From assembly GCF_946481155.1 (NCBI RefSeq), contig NZ_CAMLMK010000050.1:1-20914 (forward strand): a stretch of 20,914 nucleotides of DNA, read 5' to 3'. Within the stretch, counting starts at the first letter, position 1. Every line of letters starts with the position of its first letter. Positions 1 to 8,184 of this stretch are shown piece after piece. Under the pieces are notes generated by a model. The model was not told where the DNA came from. It saw only the letters and a list, made by a program, of their open reading frames with translations, and ran no database searches. The translations under genes and the position numbers were made by a program. This DNA comes from an uncultured Flavobacterium sp. Its GTDB lineage: Bacteria; Bacteroidota; Bacteroidia; Flavobacteriales; Flavobacteriaceae.

Positions 1-552
1 CTCACAATGCTTTTTCACTTTTCATCTCCGACCCAATGAAAGATGTAAACTTATAAAACTATCGCTGAATAGGGGAAAGATCCACAATACTCCCTCTGAT
101 CTTCATTATTTTCTCAACATCGCTACAACTCAATGTAAATCATAATTTAAATAGACTACCTAAAGGATAATAACTTTGGGATAACAATGCCCTTTGGTAT
201 TCATTTAGTATTTTTTGAATCTCTAAAAATAATTAGTTACAAATAGATGCGACAAAGCTCATTTTTAAGTATTTAATTCTTTAGCAAACAAGTACAGGAC
301 ATAAATATATCATATTTACTATTTCTAATAGTTAATCTAGCATCTTTTTGAGGCGCTGCAGTCAGCTTCAATCAATCATAACAAAGTTTTCTAAAGATAA
401 TTTATCTGTTTTCCTTCATTATTATACCACAAAAAACACTAATTATCTACAAAATAATTCCACAATAGATTAATTAGCTTATTATAAATCAAAATTTGAC
501 TTATAAATCTTTTATTTAAAAATTTGCAGTATAAATAACTATACCTAATTAA
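1..552. other. Gene-free AT-rich leader upstream of mesX
   Basis: I see no convincing reading frame on either strand in this stretch; all six frames are broken by frequent stops. It is very AT-rich. I looked for an S-box (SAM-I) or other recognisable methionine-related riboswitch ahead of the methionine synthase genes and found none of the usual conserved blocks. The only regulatory signal I can point to is the possible promoter at 495-526. Confidence 0.6.
495..526 (+). promoter_or_regulatory. Possible Bacteroidetes-type promoter for mesX
   Basis: TTTG at 495-498 is followed after 20 bases by AAAATTTG at 519-526, which matches 7 of 8 positions of the Bacteroidetes -7 consensus TAnnTTTG. Spacing fits the usual -33/-7 arrangement. 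It would start transcription near 533, giving a leader of about 70 bases to the ATG at 601. Such motifs also occur by chance in AT-rich DNA. Confidence 0.35.
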
Positions 553-600
553 ATGGAAGCGATCATATTAGGAGATTCAAGAATAAACGAAAAGAAAGAT

Positions 601-1605
601 ATGAAAAACACCAAAAATACAATCAAGTCTGATTTTGCATTCAAGCTCGATAGTACTTGTCTAGATGAAAACTATCACCCCTCAAGTCAAACACGTCTGA
701 CGACCAATTTTGCAAACTTGGCTAGAGGAAATAATCGTCAGCAAAACTTACGTAATGCCTTAAATATGATTAACAATCGATTCAATGCATTGGCTCATTT
801 GGATAATCCTAAAGCTGATCGTTATCTTGTAGAACTTGAAATCATCACAGTAACGATGACTATTGATGATAAGAATGGTATTAACAATCTGCCGTTGATT
901 GAAGTTTTAAAAACGAATATTTTTGACCGTAAAACTAACCAGCGTATCGAAGGTATCGCTGGAAATAATTTTTCTTCTTATGTCCGTGATTATGATTTCA
1001 GTATTTTATTGACCGAGTACAATAAAAATAAACCTGATTTTTGTATTCCTGAAAATTTTGGTGACTTGCACGGAAAACTGTATAAGTGCTTTGTGAATTC
1101 AGCCACTTATAAAGAGTACTTTAAGATGTCACCGATAATTTGTCTAAGTCTATCAAGCAACAAAACTTATACTCGTACTGAGTATCAGCATCCCGTTCTG
1201 GGTTTCGAGTATCTGCAGGATCAGTACTCTATCACTGATGAATATTTCTCTAAAATGGGTTTAAAAGTTCGTTTTTTCATGCCCCCGAACAGTGTTGCAC
1301 CGATGGCTTTTTATCATTCCGGAGATCTGCTTGCTGATTATACTGATCTTGGACTAATCAGCTCAATCAGCACGATGGAGACTTTCCAGAAGATTTATCG
1401 CCCTGAAATTTACAATTCAAATTCAGCGGCCGGGAAAATCTATCAACCTAGCCTTAAACACGAAGATTATTCACTGACCCGCGTTGATTATGACCGCGAA
1501 GAGCGCAGCCGACTGGCTGTCGAACAGGGTAAATATGCAGAAGAGTATTTCATTAAGCCTTACAAAAATGCCTTAGAGCAGTGGTCTGCCAATTTTGATC
1601 TTTAA
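601..1605 (+). CDS. mesX: DUF1852 protein MesX, partner of methionine synthase MesD
   Basis: This is a DUF1852 family protein of 334 residues. The family signature lies near the N-terminus (residues about 21-43, with LDENYHP then TRLTTNFANLARG), followed by RNALNMINNRFNALAH. From family knowledge, DUF1852 proteins (MesX) are found beside MesD methionine synthases in aerobic bacteria and are needed, together with oxygen, for MesD activity; their chemistry is not established. The mesD gene begins 30 bases downstream, so co-transcription is very likely. An in-frame ATG at 553 would add 16 residues that do not look like the family, so I prefer the ATG at 601, which is preceded by the purine-rich run AAAAGAAAG. 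No signal peptide or membrane segment is visible, so the protein should be cytoplasmic. Confidence 0.88.
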   Translation: MKNTKNTIKSDFAFKLDSTCLDENYHPSSQTRLTTNFANLARGNNRQQNLRNALNMINNRFNALAHLDNPKADRYLVELEIITVTMTIDDKNGINNLPLIEVLKTNIFDRKTNQRIEGIAGNNFSSYVRDYDFSILLTEYNKNKPDFCIPENFGDLHGKLYKCFVNSATYKEYFKMSPIICLSLSSNKTYTRTEYQHPVLGFEYLQDQYSITDEYFSKMGLKVRFFMPPNSVAPMAFYHSGDLLADYTDLGLISSISTMETFQKIYRPEIYNSNSAAGKIYQPSLKHEDYSLTRVDYDREERSRLAVEQGKYAEEYFIKPYKNALEQWSANFDL

Positions 1606-1635
1606 TTAATTACAGCACATTAAAAATATTTTATT

Positions 1636-2664
1636 ATGAAAAAATTAGTACCGACTTCAATTGTGGGAAGTTTACCTAAACCTGCCTGGCTTGCACCGCC
1701 CGAAAAACTCTGGTCGCCCTGGAAATTAGAAGGAGATCAGTTAATTGAAGGAAAACAGGATGCTTTGCGCATTTCTCTGCATGAACAGCAGTTGGCAGGC
1801 GTGGATATAATTAGTGATGGCGAACAGACACGCCAGCATTTCGTAACCACTTTTATCGAGCATTTAAGCGGTGTAGATTTTGAAAATCGTAAAATCGTAA
1901 AAATCCGTGACCGTTATGATGCAAGTGTTCCTGTCGTTGTAGGCGAGGTTGCACGCCAAAAAGCAGTTTTTGTCGAAGATGTCAAATTTTTACGCACGCT
2001 GACAGATCAACCTATAAAATGGGCACTGCCGGGACCGATGACAATGGTAGATACTTTGTATGATGACCATTACAAAAGCCGTGAAAAACTGGCATGGGAA
2101 TTTGCGAAATTGCTTAATGAAGAAGCAAGAGAACTGCAAGATGCCGGGGTAGATATTATCCAGTTTGATGAACCGGCATTTAATGTGTTCTTTGATGAAG
2201 TAAACGATTGGGGAATGGTAGCATTGGAACGTGCCATTGAAGGTTTAAAATGCCAAACTGCGGTACATATCTGTTACGGTTATGGCATACAAGCTAATAA
2301 TGACTGGAAAAAGACATTGGGTTCAGAGTGGCGCCAGTACGAGGAAATTTTCCCTAAAATTCAAAAATCCAATATTGATATTGTCTCATTGGAATGCCAT
2401 AACTCGCGTGTGCCTTTTAATTTAATCGAACTGGTTCGCGGCAAAAAAGTAATGGTCGGTGCAATTGATGTGGCAACCAACACTATCGAAACACCGGAAG
2501 AAGTAGCAGATACCCTGCGTAGAACTCTTGAGTTTGTAGATATCGAAAACCTTTATCCTTCAACAAACTGCGGTATGGCTCCTTTGTCCCGAGACGTGGC
2601 AAGAGGCAAGTTAAATGCCTTAAGTGCAGGAGCAGAAATCATACGCAGAGAATTTGGGATGTAG
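1636..2664 (+). CDS. mesD: Core (folate-independent) methionine synthase, MesD type
   Basis: A 342-residue protein matching only the C-terminal catalytic half of MetE; the N-terminal folate-binding half is absent. It should transfer a methyl group to homocysteine to make methionine. The zinc-site pattern is complete: His211 and Cys213 (HICYGYG), Glu253 (SLECHNS) and Cys312 (STNCGM). SIVGSLPKP (8-16) and QFDEPAF (176-182) are further family landmarks. Placement in the MesD family rests on the adjacent DUF1852 gene and on overall sequence character. Known MesD enzymes need neither 5-methyltetrahydrofolate nor cobalamin; the methyl donor is not established. The short gap to mesX suggests one transcript. 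Databases may label it generically as a cobalamin-independent methionine synthase. Confidence 0.9.
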   Translation: MKKLVPTSIVGSLPKPAWLAPPEKLWSPWKLEGDQLIEGKQDALRISLHEQQLAGVDIISDGEQTRQHFVTTFIEHLSGVDFENRKIVKIRDRYDASVPVVVGEVARQKAVFVEDVKFLRTLTDQPIKWALPGPMTMVDTLYDDHYKSREKLAWEFAKLLNEEARELQDAGVDIIQFDEPAFNVFFDEVNDWGMVALERAIEGLKCQTAVHICYGYGIQANNDWKKTLGSEWRQYEEIFPKIQKSNIDIVSLECHNSRVPFNLIELVRGKKVMVGAIDVATNTIETPEEVADTLRRTLEFVDIENLYPSTNCGMAPLSRDVARGKLNALSAGAEIIRREFGM

Positions 2665-2765
2665 TCTCAATCTACAATGCGTTTCCTGAATTACAGTTTT
2701 ACGAAAACTCCTTTATAGGCCAGATTGGCTTTAAAAAATTCTTAATTGACATATTAAATATCATA

Positions 2766-3758
2766 TTGAAAAAGTTATTACAAGTATTAAGCAAAGCAGG
2801 TTTCGACGGTTTCCTGCTAATGATAGGCACCATGATCCTGCTGGCTCATTTTTTGCCTCAGCCGGGCATGGTCAAAGAACCTGTTTCGCTGGAAGAGATT
2901 GCCAATATAGGCGTGTCGTTTATTTTTTTGTTTTATGGTTTGCGACTGAGTGTAGAAAAACTAAAAACCGGGCTTACAAACTGGAAAATGCACATTGTCG
3001 TCCAGCTGACAACCTTTTTGTTTTTTCCACTCATCGTTTTGGCATTTCGCCCCTTGTTTGTCAACAACGGCTTCGAATTACTTTGGCTGGGTGTATTTTT
3101 TCTGGCGGCTTTACCGTCCACAGTTTCCTCTTCTGTGGTCATGGTTTCTATCTCCAGGGGCAACATTCCCGCAGCCATTTTCAATGCGAGCATCTCAAGT
3201 TTGATAGGCGTAGTGGTTACACCGATTTGGGTTGGACTGTTCATCGCTTCTGCAACAGGCGATTTTGACACCACTGATATCTTCATAAAGCTGATTCTTC
3301 AAGTCTTATTGCCTGTCATCATCGGCATCAGTCTCAACTCCCGTTTTGGCGCCATTGCCGAAAAATATAAGAAACAGCTCAAATATTTCGATCAGGGAGT
3401 TATCCTAACGATCATTTACACGTCTTTTTGCAAGTCATTCTCCCAGCATCTTTTTGAAGGCTTCACCGCTCTTGAACTTGCCGGACTAGCTGCGGGGATG
3501 GTGGGTTTATTTTTTGCTGTATTCCTTTGTGTAGGACTACTCAGCCGCTTGTTTGGCTTTTCAGTTGAAGATCGTATTACGGTCTTATTTTGTGGATCTA
3601 AAAAGTCATTAGTACATGGCACAGTCATGTCAAAAGTGCTCTTTCAGCATAGCACCATCACCGGTATCGTATTGTTGCCGCTTATGCTTTACCATGCCTT
3701 TCAATTAATTGCCTCCAGCGTCATCGCTCAGCGTATGGCTCAACGGAAAAAAGCATAA
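2766..3758 (+). CDS. Bile acid:sodium symporter family (SBF-like) membrane protein
   Basis: A 330-residue, very hydrophobic inner-membrane protein with about nine or ten predicted helices (for example 15-30, 76-98, 136-160, 173-190, 236-260, 298-320). It carries two SBF-like landmarks: ALPSTVSSSVVMVS (115-128) and CGSKKSLVHG (276-285). Relatives include YfeH-type proteins; their substrates are mostly unknown, so 'bile acid' is a family name only. The start is TTG at 2766. The first in-frame ATG (residue 19) lies inside the first helix and would remove the conserved KAGFDGFLL segment. It begins 101 bases after mesD, and a weak hairpin near 2716-2731 may separate the two. Sampled lines are about 45-52% G+C by hand count, well above the flanking DNA, which hints at transfer. 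Confidence 0.85.
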   Translation: MKKLLQVLSKAGFDGFLLMIGTMILLAHFLPQPGMVKEPVSLEEIANIGVSFIFLFYGLRLSVEKLKTGLTNWKMHIVVQLTTFLFFPLIVLAFRPLFVNNGFELLWLGVFFLAALPSTVSSSVVMVSISRGNIPAAIFNASISSLIGVVVTPIWVGLFIASATGDFDTTDIFIKLILQVLLPVIIGISLNSRFGAIAEKYKKQLKYFDQGVILTIIYTSFCKSFSQHLFEGFTALELAGLAAGMVGLFFAVFLCVGLLSRLFGFSVEDRITVLFCGSKKSLVHGTVMSKVLFQHSTITGIVLLPLMLYHAFQLIASSVIAQRMAQRKKA

Positions 3759-3875
3759 TATTCACAGAAACATCTTACATAATTAACTTAGCAAAAAAGA
3801 TCTCCCGCAGATGGCATAGATGAAGGTTTTTAGCTGCTTGTCTTTGATCAACAATAACAATTTTAAAAAAGTGGT

Positions 3876-4958
3876 ATGAAACTTTTAAAAAAAACACAGT
3901 TAGGCGGTGTCAGCCTAAAAAACAGAATGGTAATGGCTGCGATGACCAGGGGCCGTACAGACATAAATGGCTTAGTGGGTGATTTAACAGTAGAGTACTA
4001 CACCCAAAGGGCAAGTGCAGGTATGCTGTTAACCGAATCCATAAGAATCAGTGAAGAAGCTACCGGCAGTCCGCTCACTCCTGGTATTTTTACCAATCAA
4101 CAAATAGATGCATGGAAGAAAGTTACAGCGGCGGTACACGATAAGGGCGGAGTTATTATAGCTCAGCTTTGGCACACCGGCCGCATGGGACATTCTGTAG
4201 ACAGAAACGGCAGGCTCCCTTTAGCGCCATCACCCCTGCCTGTAAGGGGAATGCAGCATTTTACCTCCCAAGGTAAGAAGGATTACGAAATACCTCAGGA
4301 AATGACAATCCAAGAAATCAAGCAGACTATAAAGGACTATGGCCAGGCCGCAAAAAATGCCATAGCCGCAGGTTTTGACGGGGTTCAGCTTCATGCTGCC
4401 AATGGATATCTGCCCAACCAGTTTTTAGCAGAAAGTGCCAACCAAAGGACAGATGGTTATGGCGGCAGCATACCTAACAAAGTCCGCTTTGTACTGGAAG
4501 TGATGCAGGAATTAATCAGTGCCGTGGGTAGTGAAAAGGTGGGTATTAAAATATCCCCTTACCATCCCTATGGTGATATGGTATTGGATGACCCTGCCGG
4601 CACCTATACCTACCTGATTGAAGAACTGAACAAACTGGACTTTGCCCATGTTGAACTCATGAGACGAAGTTCCAATTTCCCTTCGCCTGAACATTATGCC
4701 GCTGAAAACGAGATTGAATTCTTTGGCAGTAAGATACGCCAAACACTTATTGCTAATTCAGGGTATGACAAGACTTCTGCCGAAGAAGAACTTGAAAAAG
4801 GTATAGCAAAGCTTATTTCCTTTGGCACGTTATACATCGCAAACCCTGACCTGCCTGAACGGTTTGAAAAAAGTGCCACGCTTAATAAACCAGACAGGAC
4901 AACAATGTTTGGGGGCGGTAAACATGGTTATACTGATTATCCGCTTTGGAATGAATAA
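3876..4958 (+). CDS. Old Yellow Enzyme family alkene reductase (NemA-like)
   Basis: A 360-residue FMN-dependent TIM-barrel oxidoreductase of the OYE family, expected to reduce activated C=C bonds, nitro groups or similar electrophiles using NAD(P)H. Visible landmarks are MAAMTR (20-25, with the flavin-contact Thr24), AQLWHTGR (96-103), and the substrate-binding motif HAANGYL, giving His173, Asn176 and Tyr178 in the canonical H-x2-N-x-Y order. QRTDGYGGS (190-198), IANPDLPERF and the terminal GYTDYP are also typical. Length is normal. The start has no in-frame rival nearby. It lies 117 bases after the symporter on the same strand, so linkage to the mesXD group is possible but not proven. The natural substrate cannot be read from sequence. 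Confidence 0.93.
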   Translation: MKLLKKTQLGGVSLKNRMVMAAMTRGRTDINGLVGDLTVEYYTQRASAGMLLTESIRISEEATGSPLTPGIFTNQQIDAWKKVTAAVHDKGGVIIAQLWHTGRMGHSVDRNGRLPLAPSPLPVRGMQHFTSQGKKDYEIPQEMTIQEIKQTIKDYGQAAKNAIAAGFDGVQLHAANGYLPNQFLAESANQRTDGYGGSIPNKVRFVLEVMQELISAVGSEKVGIKISPYHPYGDMVLDDPAGTYTYLIEELNKLDFAHVELMRRSSNFPSPEHYAAENEIEFFGSKIRQTLIANSGYDKTSAEEELEKGIAKLISFGTLYIANPDLPERFEKSATLNKPDRTTMFGGGKHGYTDYPLWNE

Positions 4959-5158
4959 AATCCATACAATATAGACAAGTAAACCAAACCAGTACACTAA
5001 AAAAGCATTCTACAAGCGGACTTCATATTGAAATATCAATCAGCTCAATTCGCTATGCGAAGTTATGTTATACAACTAAAAAAACTATCAGACATTCTTA
5101 CTTAAGAGAATTCAGCTGTTTTAAAACACAAAACAGGTGTTATTTATTTTTTTAAATG

Positions 5159-5166
5159 TATTTTTG
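5159..5166 (+). promoter_or_regulatory. Possible -7 element of the Lrp/AsnC gene
   Basis: TATTTTTG matches TAnnTTTG exactly and lies 23 bases before the ATG at 5190. I see no clear TTTG/TTG -33 partner at the right distance, so support is partial. Confidence 0.3.
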
Positions 5167-5189
5167 AAACTTAAGAAGATTTTTATTCT

Positions 5190-5651
5190 ATGGAAGAACT
5201 CGATACTACCGATCTGCTTTTGCTGAAAATACTGGGAAACAATTCAAGTTTTACCATCAAGGAACTGGCCGCGCAGGTAAATCTGTCTCCAACTCCTGTG
5301 CTGCAGCGTGTAAAAAGGCTCGAAAATAATGGGTACATCAAAAAATACATCGCCTTAATTGACCATGAGAAATTTGGACATGGATTTATTGTTTTTTGCA
5401 ATATAAAGCTCAAACAACATGATCGCAACATCGGCAACAGCTTTGTCGAGGATATTATGAAAATTGATGAAGTGGTGGAATGTTATAATATTTCTGGAGA
5501 TTATGATTTTATCCTTAAGGTTTTCGCTAAGGATATGAAACATTATCAGAATTTCGTCTTTAATAAATTAGGTTCCGTCGAAAGTATCGGCAGTACGCAG
5601 AGCACTTTTGTAATGTCTGAAATAAAAAATCTGCACAACATTAATTTATAA
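5190..5651 (+). CDS. Lrp/AsnC family transcriptional regulator
   Basis: A 153-residue regulator of standard length. The N-terminal winged helix-turn-helix spans about residues 5-50 (SFTIKELAAQVNLSPTPVLQ, then VKRLENNGYI). The RAM/AsnC ligand-binding and oligomerisation domain follows (about 65-145), with VECYNISGDYDFILKV as its typical core. Such proteins usually sense an amino acid and form dimers to octamers on DNA. It is on the same strand as the methionine synthase group but 231 bases past the reductase gene, with a possible promoter of its own. A role in methionine control is only a guess from position. A hairpin terminator follows directly. Confidence 0.92.
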   Translation: MEELDTTDLLLLKILGNNSSFTIKELAAQVNLSPTPVLQRVKRLENNGYIKKYIALIDHEKFGHGFIVFCNIKLKQHDRNIGNSFVEDIMKIDEVVECYNISGDYDFILKVFAKDMKHYQNFVFNKLGSVESIGSTQSTFVMSEIKNLHNINL

Positions 5652-5669
5652 ATAGATTGTTGCTAAAAA

Positions 5670-5702
5670 AAGCCCTGTCTGTATCAGTACCCAAAAGGGC
5701 TT
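5670..5702 (+). terminator. Hairpin after the Lrp/AsnC gene
   Basis: AAGCCCT (5670-5676) pairs with AGGGCTT (5696-5702) around a 19-base loop, 19 bases past the stop codon. An A-run precedes the stem and the T-run after it is weak, so it may work in either direction or only poorly. Confidence 0.55.
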
Positions 5703-6117
5703 CAAAAAATCAAAATTTAAAGTAAATAAAGGTGGACAACTTTTCGAACATTTAACCTTTACTATACATATAAACCGCTTTTACAAAAATTAAAAATATT
5801 TATCTTACAAGTAAACTTAAAAAACAGGCCAATTTCTTCAAATCCTGCATAAAATGGTTTGAAAATTGTATCGTAGGGGTCACAAAAAATCCCATTTCAC
5901 TATGAATTGGGATTTTTTTTATGGCTTTTTTTACTATTTACACATTAAACAGACTTGTAAAAGTTTTTTATCATAAAAATAGACCTAGTCAATCCTCCTT
6001 AAACACTCATAAATAACATTTTATTGATTTTTTAGATATTTCAAGATTCATGTGAGTTTATTTTTTCTAAAGTTTTATTTCATTTTTTTATATTTATGCA
6101 CTTTACCTACTAATAAC
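5703..6117. other. Gene-free stretch with an orphan terminator
   Basis: No coding frame is convincing between the regulator and the kinase. The stretch holds a strong terminator hairpin (5884-5920) with no gene immediately before it. Just upstream, short segments (TTCAAATCCTGC near 5837-5848, and AGGGGTCACA near 5875-5884) loosely recall the 3' end of a tRNA. No complete tRNA cloverleaf can be folded here, so any such origin is uncertain. Confidence 0.45.
5884..5920 (+). terminator. Strong hairpin terminator with T-run, no gene before it
   Basis: An ATCCCA/TGGGAT stem, extended by outer A/T pairs and inner TTC/GAA pairs across one mismatch, is flanked by an A-run and an eight-base T-run. This is a typical intrinsic terminator, but about 180 bases separate it from the preceding terminator and no reading frame lies between them. 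It could end a small RNA or be a relic. Confidence 0.6.
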
Positions 6118-8103
6118 ATGAATAATAAAGAAAAACCTGTACCCCATAACGAGCCAGAACGTCTAGCAGCATTAAAACGCTATAACATTCTTGACACACT
6201 ACCTGAGCACGCATTTGATGATGCAACAAAACTTGTTTCCTATATATGTGGTGTACCTATTGCACATATATCATTCATTGATGAAAACAGACAATGGTTT
6301 AAATCGGAAATTGGAATTGGAGTTTCAGAAGTACCCCGGGAAATTAGTTTTTGCCAGTATACTATTATGGATACAAAACTGGTTGAAATACCCGATACCT
6401 TTTTAAATGAACAATTTAGAAATGATCCTAATGTTGTTGACGGTTTTAAAATCAGGTTTTACGCCGGTATTCCACTTACAACACCTGACGGTTATAATAT
6501 AGGAACTATATGTGCTATTGACCATACTACCAAAGAGCTGAATGATAACCAACGAAATGCTCTTTCGATTATTGCGAAGCATGTAATAAACCAATTGGAA
6601 CTTAGAACAAAAAATATTGAACTGGACACTCAGAAAAAAATTGCAGAACTTGCCGTACTCGCAAAAGATAGTTTTTTGGCAAATATGAGTCACGAAATCA
6701 GAACACCTTTAAATGCTGTAATTGGATTTACTGATCTTCTGGCCCAAACAAAACTGGATAAGCTTCAGCGTGATTACATTGACAGTGTACAAATTGCCGG
6801 AGAAAATCTGCTTTTAATAATTAATGACATTCTGGATCTTTCTAAAATTGAATCCGGCAATCTGGCTATTGAAGCACAACCATTCAATCTAAAAAAGACA
6901 TTAAAACATGTTTATGATTTACTAAAAGTAAAAGCCTCGCCAGCTGTTGAATTCAACCTGTTTCTGGATGCCGATATGCCTGAAATGGTTATTGGCGATC
7001 ACGGAAGACTGAACCAAATACTGGTTAACCTTACTGGAAACGCCTTAAAATTTACTGAAGAAGGTGAAGTAACTATTTCTGTCAAAAAAATAGATGAAAC
7101 TGCCGATTATTATTCGCTTCGATTCTCTGTTAAAGATACCGGAATAGGCATTCCTGAGGATAAACTTAAAACTATTTTTGACCGTTTTACACAAGCTGAA
7201 GAAAGTACTACGCGAAGATTTGGAGGTACCGGACTGGGACTAAACATCGTAAAACAGCTAATTGAAATGCAGAATTCCCAAATTCACGTAAAAAGTAAAG
7301 AGAATCGGGGTTCAGAATTTTTCTTTCAAATAAATTACAAAAAAGCAAACCCTGTTGAATCAGAAACGGAATCAATTGCAGACGACGATCTTGGTAAACT
7401 TAAAATTCTTCTTTGCGAAGACAATATCATAAACCAGAAACTGGCAAAAAGTGTCATCCTTAATTTCGGATTTGAGTTAGACATTGCTGAAAATGGTGAA
7501 AAAGGAATCGATTTATTATTACAAAACGAATATGATTTGGTGTTAATGGATTTGCAGATGCCTTTTAAAGATGGTTATCAAACCACCGAATACATTAGGA
7601 ATGAAATGAATTCCAACATTCCTATTATTGCCATGACTGCTCATTCTCTGGTAGGTGAACAGGAACGTTGTTTCAAAATTGGTATGGATGCTTATGTGCC
7701 AAAACCTTTTAAGCAGCAATTACTTTTAGAGACTATAAAAACTGTAATAAACAAAGATAATAAGGCGCAACCAAAACGAAAGATTGATTTATCTTATTTA
7801 GATGATCTATCATGTGGAAATCCAAACTTTAAGCAGGAAATGATTGCTCTTTTTATCGAAAAAATCCCGAATGAAGCAATACAACTCGAAGAAGCAATCC
7901 AGAATATTGACCATGACAAAGTGAAAAAGTTGTCACATAATATGAAATCCAGTATAGATTTGTTCATGCTGGATGATCTTAGTCATTGTTTGTCAGTTAT
8001 TGAGCAAGAAGCTAAATCCGGACAGTTTACTGAAACTTCAAATAAAATTACTGTTTTACAGTACGGAATTGCTGATGTAATTAAAATTTTAAAGGAACTA
8101 TGA
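6118..8103 (+). CDS. Soluble hybrid histidine kinase: GAF-HisKA-HATPase-REC-HPt
   Basis: A 661-residue cytoplasmic hybrid sensor kinase. The GAF domain spans about 20-165 (FCQYTI and GTICAIDH are typical). HisKA carries phospho-acceptor His192 in NMSHEIRTPLNA. The ATPase domain has Asn308 (N box), DTGIGIP (340-346) and GGTGLGLNIV (369-378). The receiver has acidic Glu434/Asp435, phospho-acceptor Asp478 (LMDLQMP) and Lys529. The C-terminal HPt has His607 (SHNMKSS). All phosphorelay residues are intact. No membrane segment or signal peptide is present, so the signal should be cytoplasmic; the GAF ligand is unknown. I chose ATG 6118: a GTG at 6052 would add a Phe-rich tail with no family character. 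The next gene is a lone receiver, the likely final acceptor from His607. Confidence 0.93.
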   Translation: MNNKEKPVPHNEPERLAALKRYNILDTLPEHAFDDATKLVSYICGVPIAHISFIDENRQWFKSEIGIGVSEVPREISFCQYTIMDTKLVEIPDTFLNEQFRNDPNVVDGFKIRFYAGIPLTTPDGYNIGTICAIDHTTKELNDNQRNALSIIAKHVINQLELRTKNIELDTQKKIAELAVLAKDSFLANMSHEIRTPLNAVIGFTDLLAQTKLDKLQRDYIDSVQIAGENLLLIINDILDLSKIESGNLAIEAQPFNLKKTLKHVYDLLKVKASPAVEFNLFLDADMPEMVIGDHGRLNQILVNLTGNALKFTEEGEVTISVKKIDETADYYSLRFSVKDTGIGIPEDKLKTIFDRFTQAEESTTRRFGGTGLGLNIVKQLIEMQNSQIHVKSKENRGSEFFFQINYKKANPVESETESIADDDLGKLKILLCEDNIINQKLAKSVILNFGFELDIAENGEKGIDLLLQNEYDLVLMDLQMPFKDGYQTTEYIRNEMNSNIPIIAMTAHSLVGEQERCFKIGMDAYVPKPFKQQLLLETIKTVINKDNKAQPKRKIDLSYLDDLSCGNPNFKQEMIALFIEKIPNEAIQLEEAIQNIDHDKVKKLSHNMKSSIDLFMLDDLSHCLSVIEQEAKSGQFTETSNKITVLQYGIADVIKILKEL

Positions 8104-8153
8104 TAAAAGAGAAATATGCAATAGCTTTGTATAAATTTTAGATTTTGTAAAAT

Positions 8154-8161
8154 TAAGTTTG
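8154..8161 (+). promoter_or_regulatory. Possible -7 element for the receiver-HEAT-GT2 operon
   Basis: TAAGTTTG matches TAnnTTTG exactly, 23 bases before the ATG at 8185. The nearest upstream TTTG (8126-8129) is 24 bases away, slightly longer than ideal. If used, it would let the three downstream genes be expressed apart from the kinase. Confidence 0.35.
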
Positions 8162-8184
8162 TCCCAAAACAAATATTTAAAACA

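Noticed and set aside
553..600. Upstream ATG extending mesX by 16 residues
   Set aside because: The extension does not resemble the start of DUF1852 proteins; the ATG at 601 has a better purine-rich lead.
1..600. Methionine riboswitch (S-box or similar) ahead of mesXD
   Set aside because: None of the conserved aptamer blocks could be found and no terminator/antiterminator pair is visible.
2933..3286. Minus-strand open frame of 117 codons inside the symporter gene
   Set aside because: It is antisense to a clear membrane-protein family member and shows no family pattern of its own.
3796..3826. CTCCCGCAGATGGCATAGATG between symporter and reductase, resembling a degenerate GCAGAT-type intergenic repeat
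   Set aside because: Only one imperfect unit is present and no second copy was seen in the window.
3780..3875. Riboswitch or attenuator before the alkene reductase
   Set aside because: No stable hairpin followed by a T-run and no known aptamer motif was found.
5049..5070. TTCGC-TAT-GCGAA hairpin followed by AAGTTATG, which recalls a lox-type or integron site
   Set aside because: Only a 5-bp stem and a few bases match, there is no second arm, and no recombinase gene is near.
6052..6117. GTG start adding 22 residues to the hybrid kinase
   Set aside because: The added residues are Phe/Leu-rich but come from T-rich leader DNA, the GTG lacks support, and the ATG at 6118 gives the usual polar lead into a GAF domain.
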